Counted from the first letter of the stretch, positions 1 through 8,398 are shown. The stretch is DNA of 64,000 bases from Serratia rhizosphaerae (GCF_009817885.1 NZ_CP041764.1:3782001-3846000), one strand, 5' to 3'. Translations and numbers: made by a program. Notes: a model not told the origin generated them from the sequence alone.

Positions 1-1419
1 ATCGTCACCATCGATGCCCATAACGGCTTCCGTTTGCGTAAGGCGAACGGTCTGGTGAAGGATGTTTTTGAAGCACGGCATATGCAGCGCCTGCAGGGCA
101 ATATGGGGATCGGCCATGTGCGTTACCCTACGGCCGGCAGCTCCAGCGCCTCAGAGGCCCAGCCTTTTTACGTGAACTCACCGTTCGGCATTACGCTGGC
201 TCACAACGGTAACCTGACCAACGCGCATGAACTGCGGCAGCAGCTGTTTGAAAGCGGCCGTCGTCATATCAACACCACCTCCGATTCCGAAATTCTGCTT
301 AACGTGCTGGCGGCCGAGCTGGATCGTTTCCCGCACTATCCGTTGGAATCCGACAATATCTTTACCGCCGTGGCGGCGGTGCATCAGCAACTGCGCGGCG
401 CTTACGCCTGCGTGGCGATGATCATCGGCCACGGTCTGGTGGCGTTCCGCGACCCTAACGGCATCCGTCCGCTGGTGATCGGCAAACGCGCGCTGGAGGA
501 TGGCCGCAACGAGTATATGGTGGCCTCCGAAAGCGTGGCGCTGGATACGCTGGGCTTTGAGTTCCTGCGCGACGTGGCGCCGGGTGAAGCGGTGTACGTG
601 ACGGAAAAGGGCCAGCTGTTTACCCGTCAGTGTGCGGAAAACCCGAAAAACAACCCGTGCCTGTTTGAATATGTCTACTTCGCCCGTCCTGACTCCTTTA
701 TGGACAAGATCTCGGTATACAGTGCGCGCGTGCGCATGGGCCAGAAGCTGGGCGAGAAGATCGCGCGCGAGTGGGAAGATCTGGACATTGACGTGGTGAT
801 CCCGATCCCGGAAACCTCCTGCGATATTGCGCTGGAAATTGCGCGTATTCTGGATAAACCGTACCGCCAGGGTTTTGTGAAAAACCGCTACGTCGGCCGC
901 ACCTTTATCATGCCGGGCCAACAGGCGCGCCGTCAGTCGGTACGCCGCAAGCTGAACGCCAACCGCGCGGAGTTCCGCGACAAGAACGTGCTGCTGGTGG
1001 ATGACTCCATCGTGCGCGGCACCACCTCTGAGCAGATCGTCGAGATGGCGCGCGACGCCGGCGCCAAGCGCGTCTATCTGGCCTCCGCCGCGCCGGAAGT
1101 CCGTTTTCCGAACGTCTACGGCATCGATATGCCAAGCGCCAATGAGCTGATCGCCCATGGCCGAGAGGTGGATGAGATCCGACAGATCATCGGCGCTGAC
1201 GGGCTGATTTTCCAGGGTCTGAACGATCTTATCGACGCGGTGCGCGAGGAAAACCCGGATATTGCTCAGTTCGAATGTTCGGTATTCGACGGCATTTACG
1301 TCACCAAAGACGTCGATCAGGGTTATCTGGAGTACCTGGAGTCGCTGCGTAACGATGACGCCAAAGCGCTGCGCGGCCAGGCCGAGGCAGAAAACCTGGA
1401 AATCCATAACGAAGGCTAA
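1..1419 (+). CDS. purF: Amidophosphoribosyltransferase PurF, 5' end missing
   Basis: Catalyses the first committed step of purine synthesis: glutamine and PRPP give 5-phosphoribosylamine. The reading frame is open from base 1 with no start codon, and the first visible residues (IVTIDAHNGFRLRK) match E. coli PurF from about residue 34. About 33 residues are therefore cut off, including the N-terminal catalytic Cys of the glutaminase domain. The PRPP-binding motif VLLVDDSIVRGTTS is intact near nt 985-1030, and the C-terminus ends at a normal TAA. ubiX follows on the same strand, as in E. coli, where cvpA, purF and ubiX lie together. The protein is cytosolic. Identification is certain; only the 5' boundary lies outside the window. 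Confidence 0.98.
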   Translation: MVTIDAHNGFRLRKANGLVKDVFEARHMQRLQGNMGIGHVRYPTAGSSSASEAQPFYVNSPFGITLAHNGNLTNAHELRQQLFESGRRHINTTSDSEILLNVLAAELDRFPHYPLESDNIFTAVAAVHQQLRGAYACVAMIIGHGLVAFRDPNGIRPLVIGKRALEDGRNEYMVASESVALDTLGFEFLRDVAPGEAVYVTEKGQLFTRQCAENPKNNPCLFEYVYFARPDSFMDKISVYSARVRMGQKLGEKIAREWEDLDIDVVIPIPETSCDIALEIARILDKPYRQGFVKNRYVGRTFIMPGQQARRQSVRRKLNANRAEFRDKNVLLVDDSIVRGTTSEQIVEMARDAGAKRVYLASAAPEVRFPNVYGIDMPSANELIAHGREVDEIRQIIGADGLIFQGLNDLIDAVREENPDIAQFECSVFDGIYVTKDVDQGYLEYLESLRNDDAKALRGQAEAENLEIHNEG

Positions 1420-1435
1420 ATCAGTCTCGCCATAC

Positions 1436-1465
1436 CGATGCGCCGTGCACCGCCGCGGCGCATCG
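1436..1465 (+). terminator. Hairpin after purF
   Basis: A perfect 10-bp inverted repeat (CGATGCGCCG at 1436-1445 and CGGCGCATCG at 1456-1465) with a 10-nt loop starts 16 bases after the purF stop. No T-run follows, so it looks more like an mRNA-stabilising or attenuating hairpin between purF and ubiX than a strong intrinsic terminator. Confidence 0.45.
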
Positions 1466-1544
1466 TTCCCGCCTGAACCTTGCTTATCCGCCGTGATTAC
1501 GGCAAAGTTGCTCCGACCCTTAGAATTTTTGGCAGAGACCCTTC

Positions 1545-2117
1545 ATGAAACGACTCATCATCGGCATTTCCGGCGCCAGCGGCGCTATCTACGGCGTGCG
1601 CCTGCTGCAGGTGCTGCGCGACGTGGCGGAGGTGGAAACCCATTTGGTGATGAGCAACGCCGCCCGGCAGACGCTGGCGCTGGAAACCGCGTTCAGCCTG
1701 CGTGAAGTGCAGGCGCTGGCCGATGTGGTGCACGACTCGCGCGATATCGCCGCCAGCATCTCTTCCGGCTCCTTCAAAACGCTGGGCATGGTGATTTTGC
1801 CCTGTTCGATCAAGACGCTGTCCGGTATCGTCAACAGCTACAGCGACGGCCTGCTGACGCGCGCCGCCGACGTGGTGCTGAAAGAGCAGCGGCGTCTGGT
1901 GCTGTGCGTGCGTGAAACGCCGCTGCACCTGGGGCATCTGCGTCTGATGACCCAGGCGGCGGAGATGGGCGCGCTGCTGATGCCGCCGGTGCCGGCCTTC
2001 TATCACCGGCCGACCAGCGTGGAAGACATTATCGATCAGACGGTTAACCGCGTGATTGACCAGTTTGACATTGAACTGCCCCAGGATTTATTCACCCGCT
2101 GGCAAGGCGCAAATTAA
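1545..2117 (+). CDS. ubiX: Flavin prenyltransferase UbiX
   Basis: 190 residues, the normal length for UbiX. The family joins dimethylallyl phosphate to FMN, making the prenylated FMN cofactor used by the decarboxylase UbiD in ubiquinone synthesis. The N-terminal flavin-binding signature GISGASGAIYGVRLL (residues 5-19) and the later LPCSIKTLSGI segment are clear. The ATG at 1545 begins MKRLIIGISGASG, as in E. coli UbiX. It sits 125 bp after purF in the same direction, and a hairpin lies in the gap. Acts in the cytosol as a multimer. Confident from sequence and gene order. Confidence 0.97.
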   Translation: MKRLIIGISGASGAIYGVRLLQVLRDVAEVETHLVMSNAARQTLALETAFSLREVQALADVVHDSRDIAASISSGSFKTLGMVILPCSIKTLSGIVNSYSDGLLTRAADVVLKEQRRLVLCVRETPLHLGHLRLMTQAAEMGALLMPPVPAFYHRPTSVEDIIDQTVNRVIDQFDIELPQDLFTRWQGAN

Positions 2118-2154
2118 CAAGCATACCCCCAAATTTGCACATTTGTGCAACAAC

Positions 2155-2191
2155 GCACTGTATTGATGCGCGGCCCGCACCATAATGGGGC
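2155..2191 (+). promoter_or_regulatory. Two candidate NtrC binding sites upstream of hisJ
   Basis: GCACCA-TAA-TGGGGC at 2177-2191 differs by one base from the NtrC pattern GCACCA-N3-TGGTGC. GCACTG-TAT-TGATGC at 2155-2169 is a weaker match with two mismatches. Their centres are 22 bp apart, about two helical turns, as expected for cooperative NtrC dimers. They lie about 165-190 bp upstream of the sigma-54-like promoter at 2342-2357, a usual enhancer distance. A further dyad, TTGCACA-TT-TGTGCAA, lies at 2135-2150 but does not fit NtrC spacing. This is pattern matching by eye. Confidence 0.6.
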
Positions 2192-2341
2192 CGTTTCACC
2201 ACGCTCGCTGTTTCATGGTATGGGCATCCTGTCGTTGCCCGTGGCGCGGTCCGAACGGCCGGTTTCATTTTGCGGTTCTCGTCCAGGAAACAGTTTTGCG
2301 CAGGGCGGAGCCGTTCCCTCCGCGGCCTGACGCATGCAATG

Positions 2342-2357
2342 TGGCACGATTACTGCA
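2342..2357 (+). promoter_or_regulatory. Sigma-54 promoter for the his transport operon
   Basis: TGGCACGATTACTGCA matches the RpoN consensus TGGCACG-N4-TTGCA with one mismatch. The invariant GG (-24) and GC (-12) are separated by the required 10 bases. It predicts a transcript starting near 2367, giving a leader of about 60 nt before hisJ at 2430. Nitrogen-controlled expression of the argT/hisJ transport region is known in Salmonella, so the assignment is biologically sensible. Confidence 0.75.
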
Positions 2358-2429
2358 AATTGATATTGATTCGGTGGGGCACGCTTCCCGCAAGGCATCA
2401 AAAAAATAAAATCAATTTGAGGGTAATGT

Positions 2430-3212
2430 ATGAAAAAGCTGGTTAAGGTTCTTCCGCTGGTTATGGCCTTGGCTGCGGCGAACGGCGCATTGGCCGCCAT
2501 CCCGTCGACGCTGAAGATCGGCACCGATCCGACCTATGCACCATTTGAATCCAAAGATGCCAACGGCGAGCTGGTCGGTTTTGATATCGATCTGGCCAAA
2601 GAGTTATGCAAACGCATCAACACCCAATGTACCTTCGTTGAAAGCGATTTCGACGCGCTGATCCCATCGCTGAAAGCTAAAAAAATTGATGCCATCATTT
2701 CATCGCTGTCGATTACCGAGAAACGTCAGCAGGAAATCGCCTTTACCGACAAGCTGTTTGCCGCCAACGCCCGCCTGATCGCGCCGAAAGGTTCGAAGCT
2801 GCTGCCGACGGTGGAGTCCCTGCGCGGCAAGAGCGTCGGGGTGCTGCAGGGCACCACGCAGGAAGCCTATGCCAACGCCTACTGGCAGCCGAAAGGGGTG
2901 ACCGTGGTGCCGTATCAGAACCAGGATCTGGTATACGCCGATCTGGCCTCCGGCCGTATTGACGCCGCCTTCCAGGATGAGGTGGCGGGCAGCGACGGCT
3001 TCCTGAAGCAGCCGCCGGGCAAAGATTACGCGTTTGCCGGCGAATCGGTGAAGGATGACAAATTCTTCGGCGTCGGCACCGGCATGGGGCTGCGCAAGGC
3101 GGATACCGAGCTGAAGGCGGCGCTGGATAAGGCCTTTGCTGAAATGCGCAAAGACGGCACCTACGATAAGTTTGCGAAAAAATACTTCGATTTTGACGTC
3201 TACGGCGGCTGA
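2430..3212 (+). CDS. hisJ: Histidine/lysine/arginine/ornithine-binding periplasmic protein HisJ
   Basis: 260-residue solute-binding protein (SBP family 3) of a basic amino acid ABC importer. Residues 1-22 form a signal peptide (KK, hydrophobic core, then ALA|A), so the mature protein is periplasmic. The mature start IGTDPTYAPFESK and the C-terminus AKKYFDFDVYGG are nearly identical to E. coli HisJ. A GAGGG ribosome-binding site precedes the ATG. E. coli has two paralogous binding proteins here, ArgT and HisJ; this window has one, so it probably serves all basic amino acids. hisQMP follow. Likely nitrogen-regulated through the sigma-54 promoter upstream. ArgT is the only plausible alternative name. 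Confidence 0.93.
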   Translation: MKKLVKVLPLVMALAAANGALAAIPSTLKIGTDPTYAPFESKDANGELVGFDIDLAKELCKRINTQCTFVESDFDALIPSLKAKKIDAIISSLSITEKRQQEIAFTDKLFAANARLIAPKGSKLLPTVESLRGKSVGVLQGTTQEAYANAYWQPKGVTVVPYQNQDLVYADLASGRIDAAFQDEVAGSDGFLKQPPGKDYAFAGESVKDDKFFGVGTGMGLRKADTELKAALDKAFAEMRKDGTYDKFAKKYFDFDVYGG

Positions 3213-3241
3213 CCGCCCGTTCGCCTGCCGGTAGCCGTGGC

Positions 3242-3259
3242 GGCGCAGCGTGCTGCGCC
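3242..3259 (+). repeat. REP-like hairpin between hisJ and hisQ
   Basis: GGCGCAG (3242-3248) and CTGCGCC (3253-3259) form a 7-bp stem with a 4-base loop in the 103-bp gap between the binding-protein gene and the membrane-subunit genes. Salmonella carries a REP sequence at exactly this position, where it stabilises the hisJ mRNA. The same role is likely here: more binding protein than membrane protein. Confidence 0.55.
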
Positions 3260-3315
3260 CGCCCGCGGCTGTCCGGCGGGGATTGCTTACGCCTACTGAC
3301 GACAGGATGAAGTAC

Positions 3316-4002
3316 ATGCTGCAAGGTTATTCCCAACTGATATTTGAGGGCGCGCTGGTGACGCTGGAGCTGGCGCTCAGTTCCGTCCTGCTGGCGGTGG
3401 CGATTGGCCTGATCGGCGCCGGCGGCAAACTCTCCAAAAACCGTCTGCTGGCCTCGCTGTTCGGCGCCTATACCACGCTGATCCGCGGCGTGCCCGATCT
3501 GGTGCTGATGCTGCTGATCTTCTACGGCCTGCAGATCGTCTTAAACAGCCTGACCGAGGCGCTGGGTATGGCGCAGATCGATATCGATCCGCTGACGGCG
3601 GGCATTATTACGCTGGGCTTTATTTACGGCGCCTACTTTACCGAAACCTTCCGCGGCGCCTATCTGGCGGTGCCGCGCGGGCAGATTGAGGCGGCGACCG
3701 CCTATGGCTTCAACGGCGGGCAGACGTTTCGCCGCATTCTGTTTCCGGCGATGATGCGTTTTGCTCTGCCGGGGATTGGCAATAACTGGCAGGTGGTGCT
3801 GAAGGCGACGGCGCTGGTGTCGATCCTCGGTCTGAATGACGTGGTGAAGGCGACCCAACTGGCGGGCAAGGGTACCTATCAACCCTTCTTTTACGCGCTG
3901 GTGGCCGGCGCGGTGTATCTGCTGTTTACCACCGTCTCCAACGGCGTCCTGCTGTGGCTCGAACGGCGTTACTCATTAGGCGTCAAGAGGGCCGAGCTAT
4001 GA
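3316..4002 (+). CDS. hisQ: Histidine ABC transporter permease HisQ
   Basis: 228 residues from the ATG at 3316, the same length as E. coli HisQ. AGGA lies 8 bases upstream of this ATG; the in-frame ATG at 3307 has no proper spacing, so 3316 is preferred. One of two inner-membrane permease subunits of the HisQMP2-HisJ importer, with about five membrane segments. The EAA loop that docks the ATPase (IEAATAYGFNGGQTFRR, near residues 125-140) is clear. The stop codon overlaps the hisM start (ATGA), implying translational coupling and equal synthesis of the two permease subunits. Confidence 0.95.
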   Translation: MLQGYSQLIFEGALVTLELALSSVLLAVAIGLIGAGGKLSKNRLLASLFGAYTTLIRGVPDLVLMLLIFYGLQIVLNSLTEALGMAQIDIDPLTAGIITLGFIYGAYFTETFRGAYLAVPRGQIEAATAYGFNGGQTFRRILFPAMMRFALPGIGNNWQVVLKATALVSILGLNDVVKATQLAGKGTYQPFFYALVAGAVYLLFTTVSNGVLLWLERRYSLGVKRAEL

Positions 4003-4706
4003 TGGAGATCCTGCAACAGTATTGGCAGTCGCTGCTGTGGAGCGACGGCTACCGTTTTACCGGCGTGGCGGTGACGCTGTGGCTGCTGATAAGTTCGGTG
4101 GTGATGGGCGGGCTGCTGTCGATTCCGATGGCGGTGGCGCGCGTCTCTTCCCGGCGCTGGCTGCGCTTCCCGGTGTGGCTGTATACCTATGTCTTTCGCG
4201 GCACGCCGCTGTATGTGCAGCTGCTGGTGTTTTACTCCGGCATGTACAGCCTGGAGATGGTGCGCGGCAGTGAATTGCTCAATGCCTTTTTCCGCAGCGG
4301 GCTGAACTGCACCATTCTGGCGCTGACGCTGAATACCTGCGCCTACACTACCGAGATTTTCGCCGGCTCGATCCGCGCGGTGCCGCACGGAGAAATTGAA
4401 GCGGCCAACGCCTACGGCTTTTCGCGCTTCAAACTGTACCGCTGCATTATTCTGCCTTCGGCGCTGCGCACCGCGCTGCCGGCCTACAGCAATGAAGTGA
4501 TTCTGATGCTGCACTCCACCGCGCTGGCGTTTACCGCCACCGTGCCGGACCTGCTGAAAGTGGCCCGCGATATCAACGCGGCGACCTATCAGCCGTTTTA
4601 CGCGTTCGGCATCGCCGCGGTGCTGTATCTGGCGATTTCCTACACGTTGATCAGCCTGTTCCGCAAGGCGGAAAAACGCTGGATGGCGCACGTGACTCAC
4701 CGATAA
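3999..4706 (+). CDS. hisM: Histidine ABC transporter permease HisM
   Basis: 235 residues; the second permease subunit, paired with HisQ in the inner membrane. The ATG at 3999 overlaps the hisQ stop codon; a second in-frame ATG follows at once at 4002. The sequence MEILQQYWQSLLWSDGYRF aligns with the HisM N-terminus. The ATPase-docking EAA motif (GEIEAANAYGFSRFKLYR) lies around residues 130-147. Several strongly hydrophobic stretches fit about five membrane helices. The hisP ATPase gene starts 16 bp downstream. No anomalies. Confidence 0.95.
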   Translation: MMEILQQYWQSLLWSDGYRFTGVAVTLWLLISSVVMGGLLSIPMAVARVSSRRWLRFPVWLYTYVFRGTPLYVQLLVFYSGMYSLEMVRGSELLNAFFRSGLNCTILALTLNTCAYTTEIFAGSIRAVPHGEIEAANAYGFSRFKLYRCIILPSALRTALPAYSNEVILMLHSTALAFTATVPDLLKVARDINAATYQPFYAFGIAAVLYLAISYTLISLFRKAEKRWMAHVTHR

Positions 4707-4722
4707 AAAACGGAAGAACATC

Positions 4723-5496
4723 ATGTCTGAGATTAAATTAGCCGTCAGCGATCTGCACAAGCGCTATGGCGACCATGAGGTGCTGAAGGGCGTATCGCTG
4801 GCGGCCAACGCCGGCGACGTGATCAGCATCATCGGCTCTTCCGGCTCCGGCAAGAGCACCTTTCTGCGCTGCATCAACTTTCTGGAGCAGCCCTGCGCCG
4901 GCAGTATCAGCCTGAACAATGAAGATATCCGCATGGTGCGCGATAAAGACGGCCAGCTGCAGGTGGCGGATAAAAAACAGCTGCAGCTGCTGCGCACCCG
5001 GCTGACGATGGTGTTTCAGCACTTTAACCTGTGGAGCCATATGACGGTGCTGGAAAACGTGATGGAGGCGCCGGTGCAGGTGCTGGGGCTGGGTAAACAG
5101 GAGGCGCAGCAGCGTGCGGAGCGCTATCTGGACAAGGTCGGCATCGATCAGCGGGCGCGCGCCAAGTATCCGGTGCATCTCTCCGGCGGCCAGCAGCAGC
5201 GCGTTTCCATCGCCCGTGCGCTGGCGATGGAGCCGGAGGTGCTGCTGTTTGACGAACCAACGTCGGCGCTGGATCCGGAGCTGGTGGGCGAGGTGCTGCG
5301 CATCATGCAGCAGCTGGCGGAAGAGGGGAAAACCATGGTGGTGGTGACGCATGAAATGGAGTTTGCCCGCCACGTCTCCAATCAGGTGATTTTCCTGCAC
5401 CAGGGGCTGATTGAAGAACAGGGGCCGCCGGCGCAGCTGTTCGATAACCCGCAAAGCCCGCGCCTGCGGCAGTTTCTGTCAGGAGCGCTGAAGTAA
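4723..5496 (+). CDS. hisP: Histidine ABC transporter ATPase HisP
   Basis: 257 residues, the cytoplasmic ATPase that drives HisQM. All nucleotide-binding motifs are present: Walker A GSSGSGKST (residues 39-47), Q-loop VFQHFNLW, ABC signature LSGGQQQR, Walker B VLLFDEPT and the switch His in VVTHEM. It matches E. coli HisP along its whole length. Last gene of the his transport operon; the next gene, yfcH, is convergent after only 19 bp and no obvious T-rich terminator lies between. Confidence 0.97.
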   Translation: MSEIKLAVSDLHKRYGDHEVLKGVSLAANAGDVISIIGSSGSGKSTFLRCINFLEQPCAGSISLNNEDIRMVRDKDGQLQVADKKQLQLLRTRLTMVFQHFNLWSHMTVLENVMEAPVQVLGLGKQEAQQRAERYLDKVGIDQRARAKYPVHLSGGQQQRVSIARALAMEPEVLLFDEPTSALDPELVGEVLRIMQQLAEEGKTMVVVTHEMEFARHVSNQVIFLHQGLIEEQGPPAQLFDNPQSPRLRQFLSGALK

Positions 5497-5515
5497 TCCC
5501 ACAGCGGCGCGGCGG

Positions 5516-6421
5516 CTAGGCCGGCGGCTGAATCACCGATGCCAGCGCCTGCTCCAGGTCGACATACCGGAAGCGGAAGCCGGCATCTTCCAGCCGCTTG
5601 GGCACCGCGTGCTGGCCGCCCAGCACCAGCACCGCCGCTTCGCCCATCATCAGCCTGATCGCCCAGGCCGGCATGCGCAGCCAGGCCGGACGCCCCAGCG
5701 TTTTGGCCAGCAGGGCGGCAAACTGTTCATTATGCGCCGGATAGGGGGCGACCATATTGAACGGGCCGCTCAGAGTGGGGGTGTCGAGCAGAAACAGAAT
5801 GCCGCTGACCATATCGTCAAGATGAATCCACGGCAGATACTGCCGGCCGTTGCCGATCGGGCCGCCAAGTCCCAGGCGGAAAGGCGGCAGCATCTTCGCC
5901 AGCGCACCGCCGTGCGGGGCCAGCACCACGCCGGTGCGCAGCAGGCACACCCGCGTGCCGTTACTTTGCGCCCGCAGCGCCAGCGCTTCCCAACGCTGAC
6001 AGAGCCGGTGAGTGAATTCGTCGTGCGGCGCTTCCTCTTCGGTCACCACCGCCTGATCCTGATCGCCGTAGTAACCCACCGCAGAACCGGAAATCAGCAC
6101 CGCCGGCGGCCGTTCGCTGACGTGGATCAGCGCCGCCAGCCGTTCGGTCAGGTCCCAGCGGCTGTGGCACAGCCGCGCCTTCTGCGCTTTGCTCCAACGT
6201 TTATCGGCGATTGGTTCACCGGCCAGATTAATGACCGCGTCAATGCCGTCGAGGGACGGCTTATCCTGCAGCGAGGGCCAGTAGTCGACGCGTTCGCCGA
6301 ACAGGCCGCGTGCGCGCGTCACGTCGCGGGTCAGCACGCTCACCGAGTGGGAAAGGGCCAGCAGACGCTGCGTCAGGCGGCGGCCGATAAGCCCGGTCGC
6401 GCCGGTAATCAGGATGTGCAT
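5516..6421 (-). CDS. yfcH: TIGR01777-family NAD(P)-dependent epimerase YfcH
   Basis: 301 residues of the extended short-chain dehydrogenase/epimerase fold. The N-terminal Rossmann motif ITGATGLIGRRL (residues 5-16) binds NAD(P), and a C-terminal DUF1731-type segment (residues about 250-295) is typical of this family. The equivalent of the SDR catalytic region is SGSAVGYYGD (about residues 109-118). Substrate and physiological role are unknown. It lies between hisP and folX, as in E. coli, and reads toward hisP. Confidence 0.93.
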   Translation of the reverse strand: MHILITGATGLIGRRLTQRLLALSHSVSVLTRDVTRARGLFGERVDYWPSLQDKPSLDGIDAVINLAGEPIADKRWSKAQKARLCHSRWDLTERLAALIHVSERPPAVLISGSAVGYYGDQDQAVVTEEEAPHDEFTHRLCQRWEALALRAQSNGTRVCLLRTGVVLAPHGGALAKMLPPFRLGLGGPIGNGRQYLPWIHLDDMVSGILFLLDTPTLSGPFNMVAPYPAHNEQFAALLAKTLGRPAWLRMPAWAIRLMMGEAAVLVLGGQHAVPKRLEDAGFRFRYVDLEQALASVIQPPA

Positions 6422-6457
6422 GGTGGATACTCCCCCTGGCGGCCCTGCCTGGCGCGT

Positions 6458-6832
6458 TTACCTTTCCCGGCGATAGCTCATGGTCATCGACACCGAATCG
6501 GCGTAGCGCAGGGCCAGTAGTTTATCGATCTCTACCTCAGCATAGGTCACCCACGGATGTTGTTTCACGATATCGAGCACATCCTGGGTTAATTTTTCCA
6601 GCAGCGCGAAGCGGTTATCTTCCACGTGACGGATGATGGCCTTGGTGATGGTGCGGTAGTTGAGCGCGTCGGCGATATCTTCGCTGTTGCGCGCCTGGTC
6701 GGCCGGGTAGTGGATCTCGACGTTGATCAGTACATCTTGCCGGTTGTTAATCTCTTCTTCCTTGATCCCGATAAACGTGCGCAGCCGCAGGTTTTTTATG
6801 CGAATGACGGCGTCGGGTTGGCTAAATGACAT
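6458..6832 (-). CDS. folX: Dihydroneopterin triphosphate 2'-epimerase FolX
   Basis: 124 residues, close to the 120 of E. coli FolX. Family members share the fold of dihydroneopterin aldolase (FolB) and epimerise the 2' carbon of dihydroneopterin triphosphate, giving the monapterin series. The conserved N-terminal block IKNLRLRTFIGIKEEE (about residues 12-27) and the catalytic-region Lys in the FALLEKLTQ helix are present. Probably a cytosolic octamer. yfcH lies 36 bp downstream, so the two are likely co-transcribed. Confidence 0.94.
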   Translation of the reverse strand: MSFSQPDAVIRIKNLRLRTFIGIKEEEINNRQDVLINVEIHYPADQARNSEDIADALNYRTITKAIIRHVEDNRFALLEKLTQDVLDIVKQHPWVTYAEVEIDKLLALRYADSVSMTMSYRRER

Positions 6833-6952
6833 CAGCGGTTCTCCATATAATCTGATTATTTGCGTCCAGAATACACGGAAAGTAGGGAAATGATAACGCC
6901 GTGGGGGGAAACTCTGCCGGCTGCGGCAGGAAACCGCGCCGGCAGGGGAAGA

Positions 6953-7582
6953 TTACGCCGGTTCGGCCAGCTTGTAGGCGCGTTCGGTGGCCGGACGGTT
7001 GCTGATGCGTTCGAACCAGTTGCGTACCGCCGGGAAGTCGGCCAGATCGATGCGCTGGCGCGGATGAGAGGCGACCCACGGATAGGTGGCGATATCGGCA
7101 ATGCTGTAGTTGTCGCCGCCGAGATACGGGTGTTTCTGCAGTTCGGCTTCCAGCACGCCGTACAGGCGTTTGGTTTCCAGATGATAACGCTCGATGGCGT
7201 AAGGCACCGGCTGCGGCGCGTAATGGTTGAAGTGGTGATTTTGCCCGAGCATCGGCCCGAAACCGGCAACCTGCCAGAACAGCCACTGCAGAGTGGCGGC
7301 GCGTTCACGCAGGCCCTTGCTCAGCAGTTTGCCGGTCTTCTCCGCCAGGTACAGCAGAATTTCGCCGGATTCAAACAGGGAAATGGGGTCGCCGCCGTCT
7401 ACCGGCTGCTGATCGACAATGGCGGGAATTTTATTGTTCGGGGAAATCGCCAAAAATTCGGGGTTGAACTGTTCGCCGGCGCTGATATTGATGGGATGCA
7501 GGCGGTAGGGTAAGCCCACTTCTTCCAGAAACAGCGTGATCTTGTGACCATTGGGAGTAGGGGCGTAATACAGGTCAATCAT
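6953..7582 (-). CDS. yfcG: Disulfide-bond oxidoreductase YfcG (GST family)
   Basis: 209 residues with an N-terminal thioredoxin-like GST domain (1-85) and an all-helical C-terminal domain. YfcG lacks a catalytic Cys and binds two glutathione molecules; Thr9 and Asn11 are its key residues, and both are present here in APTPNGHKI. The family shows GSH-dependent disulfide reductase activity in vitro. Transcribed toward folX across a 120-bp gap. The start is supported by the ATG giving MIDLYYAPTPNG, identical in register with E. coli. Confidence 0.94.
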   Translation of the reverse strand: MIDLYYAPTPNGHKITLFLEEVGLPYRLHPINISAGEQFNPEFLAISPNNKIPAIVDQQPVDGGDPISLFESGEILLYLAEKTGKLLSKGLRERAATLQWLFWQVAGFGPMLGQNHHFNHYAPQPVPYAIERYHLETKRLYGVLEAELQKHPYLGGDNYSIADIATYPWVASHPRQRIDLADFPAVRNWFERISNRPATERAYKLAEPA

Positions 7583-7846
7583 ACTCTAATACTCCTTGTA
7601 AAACATCATGATAAGATGAAGCATGAACCAGTCGGCAGCGTGTGAGCCATGAGATCATTCTTATACTGTTGCGCCGGTTTGTCCATTAAACCCGGCGGCG
7701 CGTCAGCGTCGATCGCAGACGACCCGCAGTCCAGCTTAGACGATCATCGCCATTTTCGGAAATTGGCTGCCCCTGTTGGCGCGTGTTTTTTTAACCGTCT
7801 GTTCTACGCTAAAATAGCGCCTGTTTCGCAGAAAGGAGGAAAGGGG

Positions 7847-8398
7847 ATGAAACTGATGTTTGCCTCGGACCTGCACGGTTCGCTGCCGGCGACGGCCAGG
7901 GTGCTGGAGCTGTTTGCACAACAGGGCGCCGACTGGCTGATTTTGCTGGGCGATTTGCTGAATCACGGCCCGCGCAACGCGCTGCCGGACGGTTACCAGC
8001 CGGCGCAGGTTGCCGAACAATTGAATCGCTATGCGCACAAGATCATCGCCGTTCGGGGCAATTGCGACAGCGAGGTCGATCAGATGCTGCTGTCTTTCCC
8101 GATGGATGCGCCTTGGCAACAGGTGCTATGGCAAAAAAGACGATTGTTTTTAACCCACGGTCACCTTTATCATCCCTCCGCACTGCCGCCGTTATCGGCC
8201 GGGGACGTGCTGGCTTACGGCCATACGCACCTGCCGCAGGCACAGCGCTGCGGGGAGATTTATTGCTTTAATCCGGGGTCGGTCAGTTTGCCCAAAGGCG
8301 GCTTCCCGGCCAGCTACGGCATGCTGGAGGACCAGACTTTGCGCGTGGTCACGCTGTACGGCGGCGAGGTTGTTGCAGAGGCGGCATTAACGCACTAA
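7847..8398 (+). CDS. yfcE: Phosphodiesterase YfcE
   Basis: 183 residues from the ATG at 7847, which follows a strong AAAGGAGGA ribosome-binding site; an upstream in-frame extension to 7649 has no support. It is a calcineurin-like metallophosphoesterase with the complete metal-binding set: SDLHG (D8, H10), LLGDLLNHG, RGNCD, LTHGHLYHP and YGHTHLP. E. coli YfcE hydrolyses model phosphodiesters with Mn2+; its natural substrate is unknown. It is divergent from yfcG across about 264 bp and is followed by yfcD on the same strand. Confidence 0.94.
   Translation: MKLMFASDLHGSLPATARVLELFAQQGADWLILLGDLLNHGPRNALPDGYQPAQVAEQLNRYAHKIIAVRGNCDSEVDQMLLSFPMDAPWQQVLWQKRRLFLTHGHLYHPSALPPLSAGDVLAYGHTHLPQAQRCGEIYCFNPGSVSLPKGGFPASYGMLEDQTLRVVTLYGGEVVAEAALTH

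Noticed and set aside
2135..2150. TTGCACA-TT-TGTGCAA dyad as a third NtrC site
   Set aside because: The half-site spacing does not match GCACCA-N3-TGGTGC. Kept only as an unexplained dyad.
2145..2409. Two short plus-strand frames between ubiX and hisJ
   Set aside because: They run through the NtrC/sigma-54 region, have no ribosome-binding site and resemble nothing.
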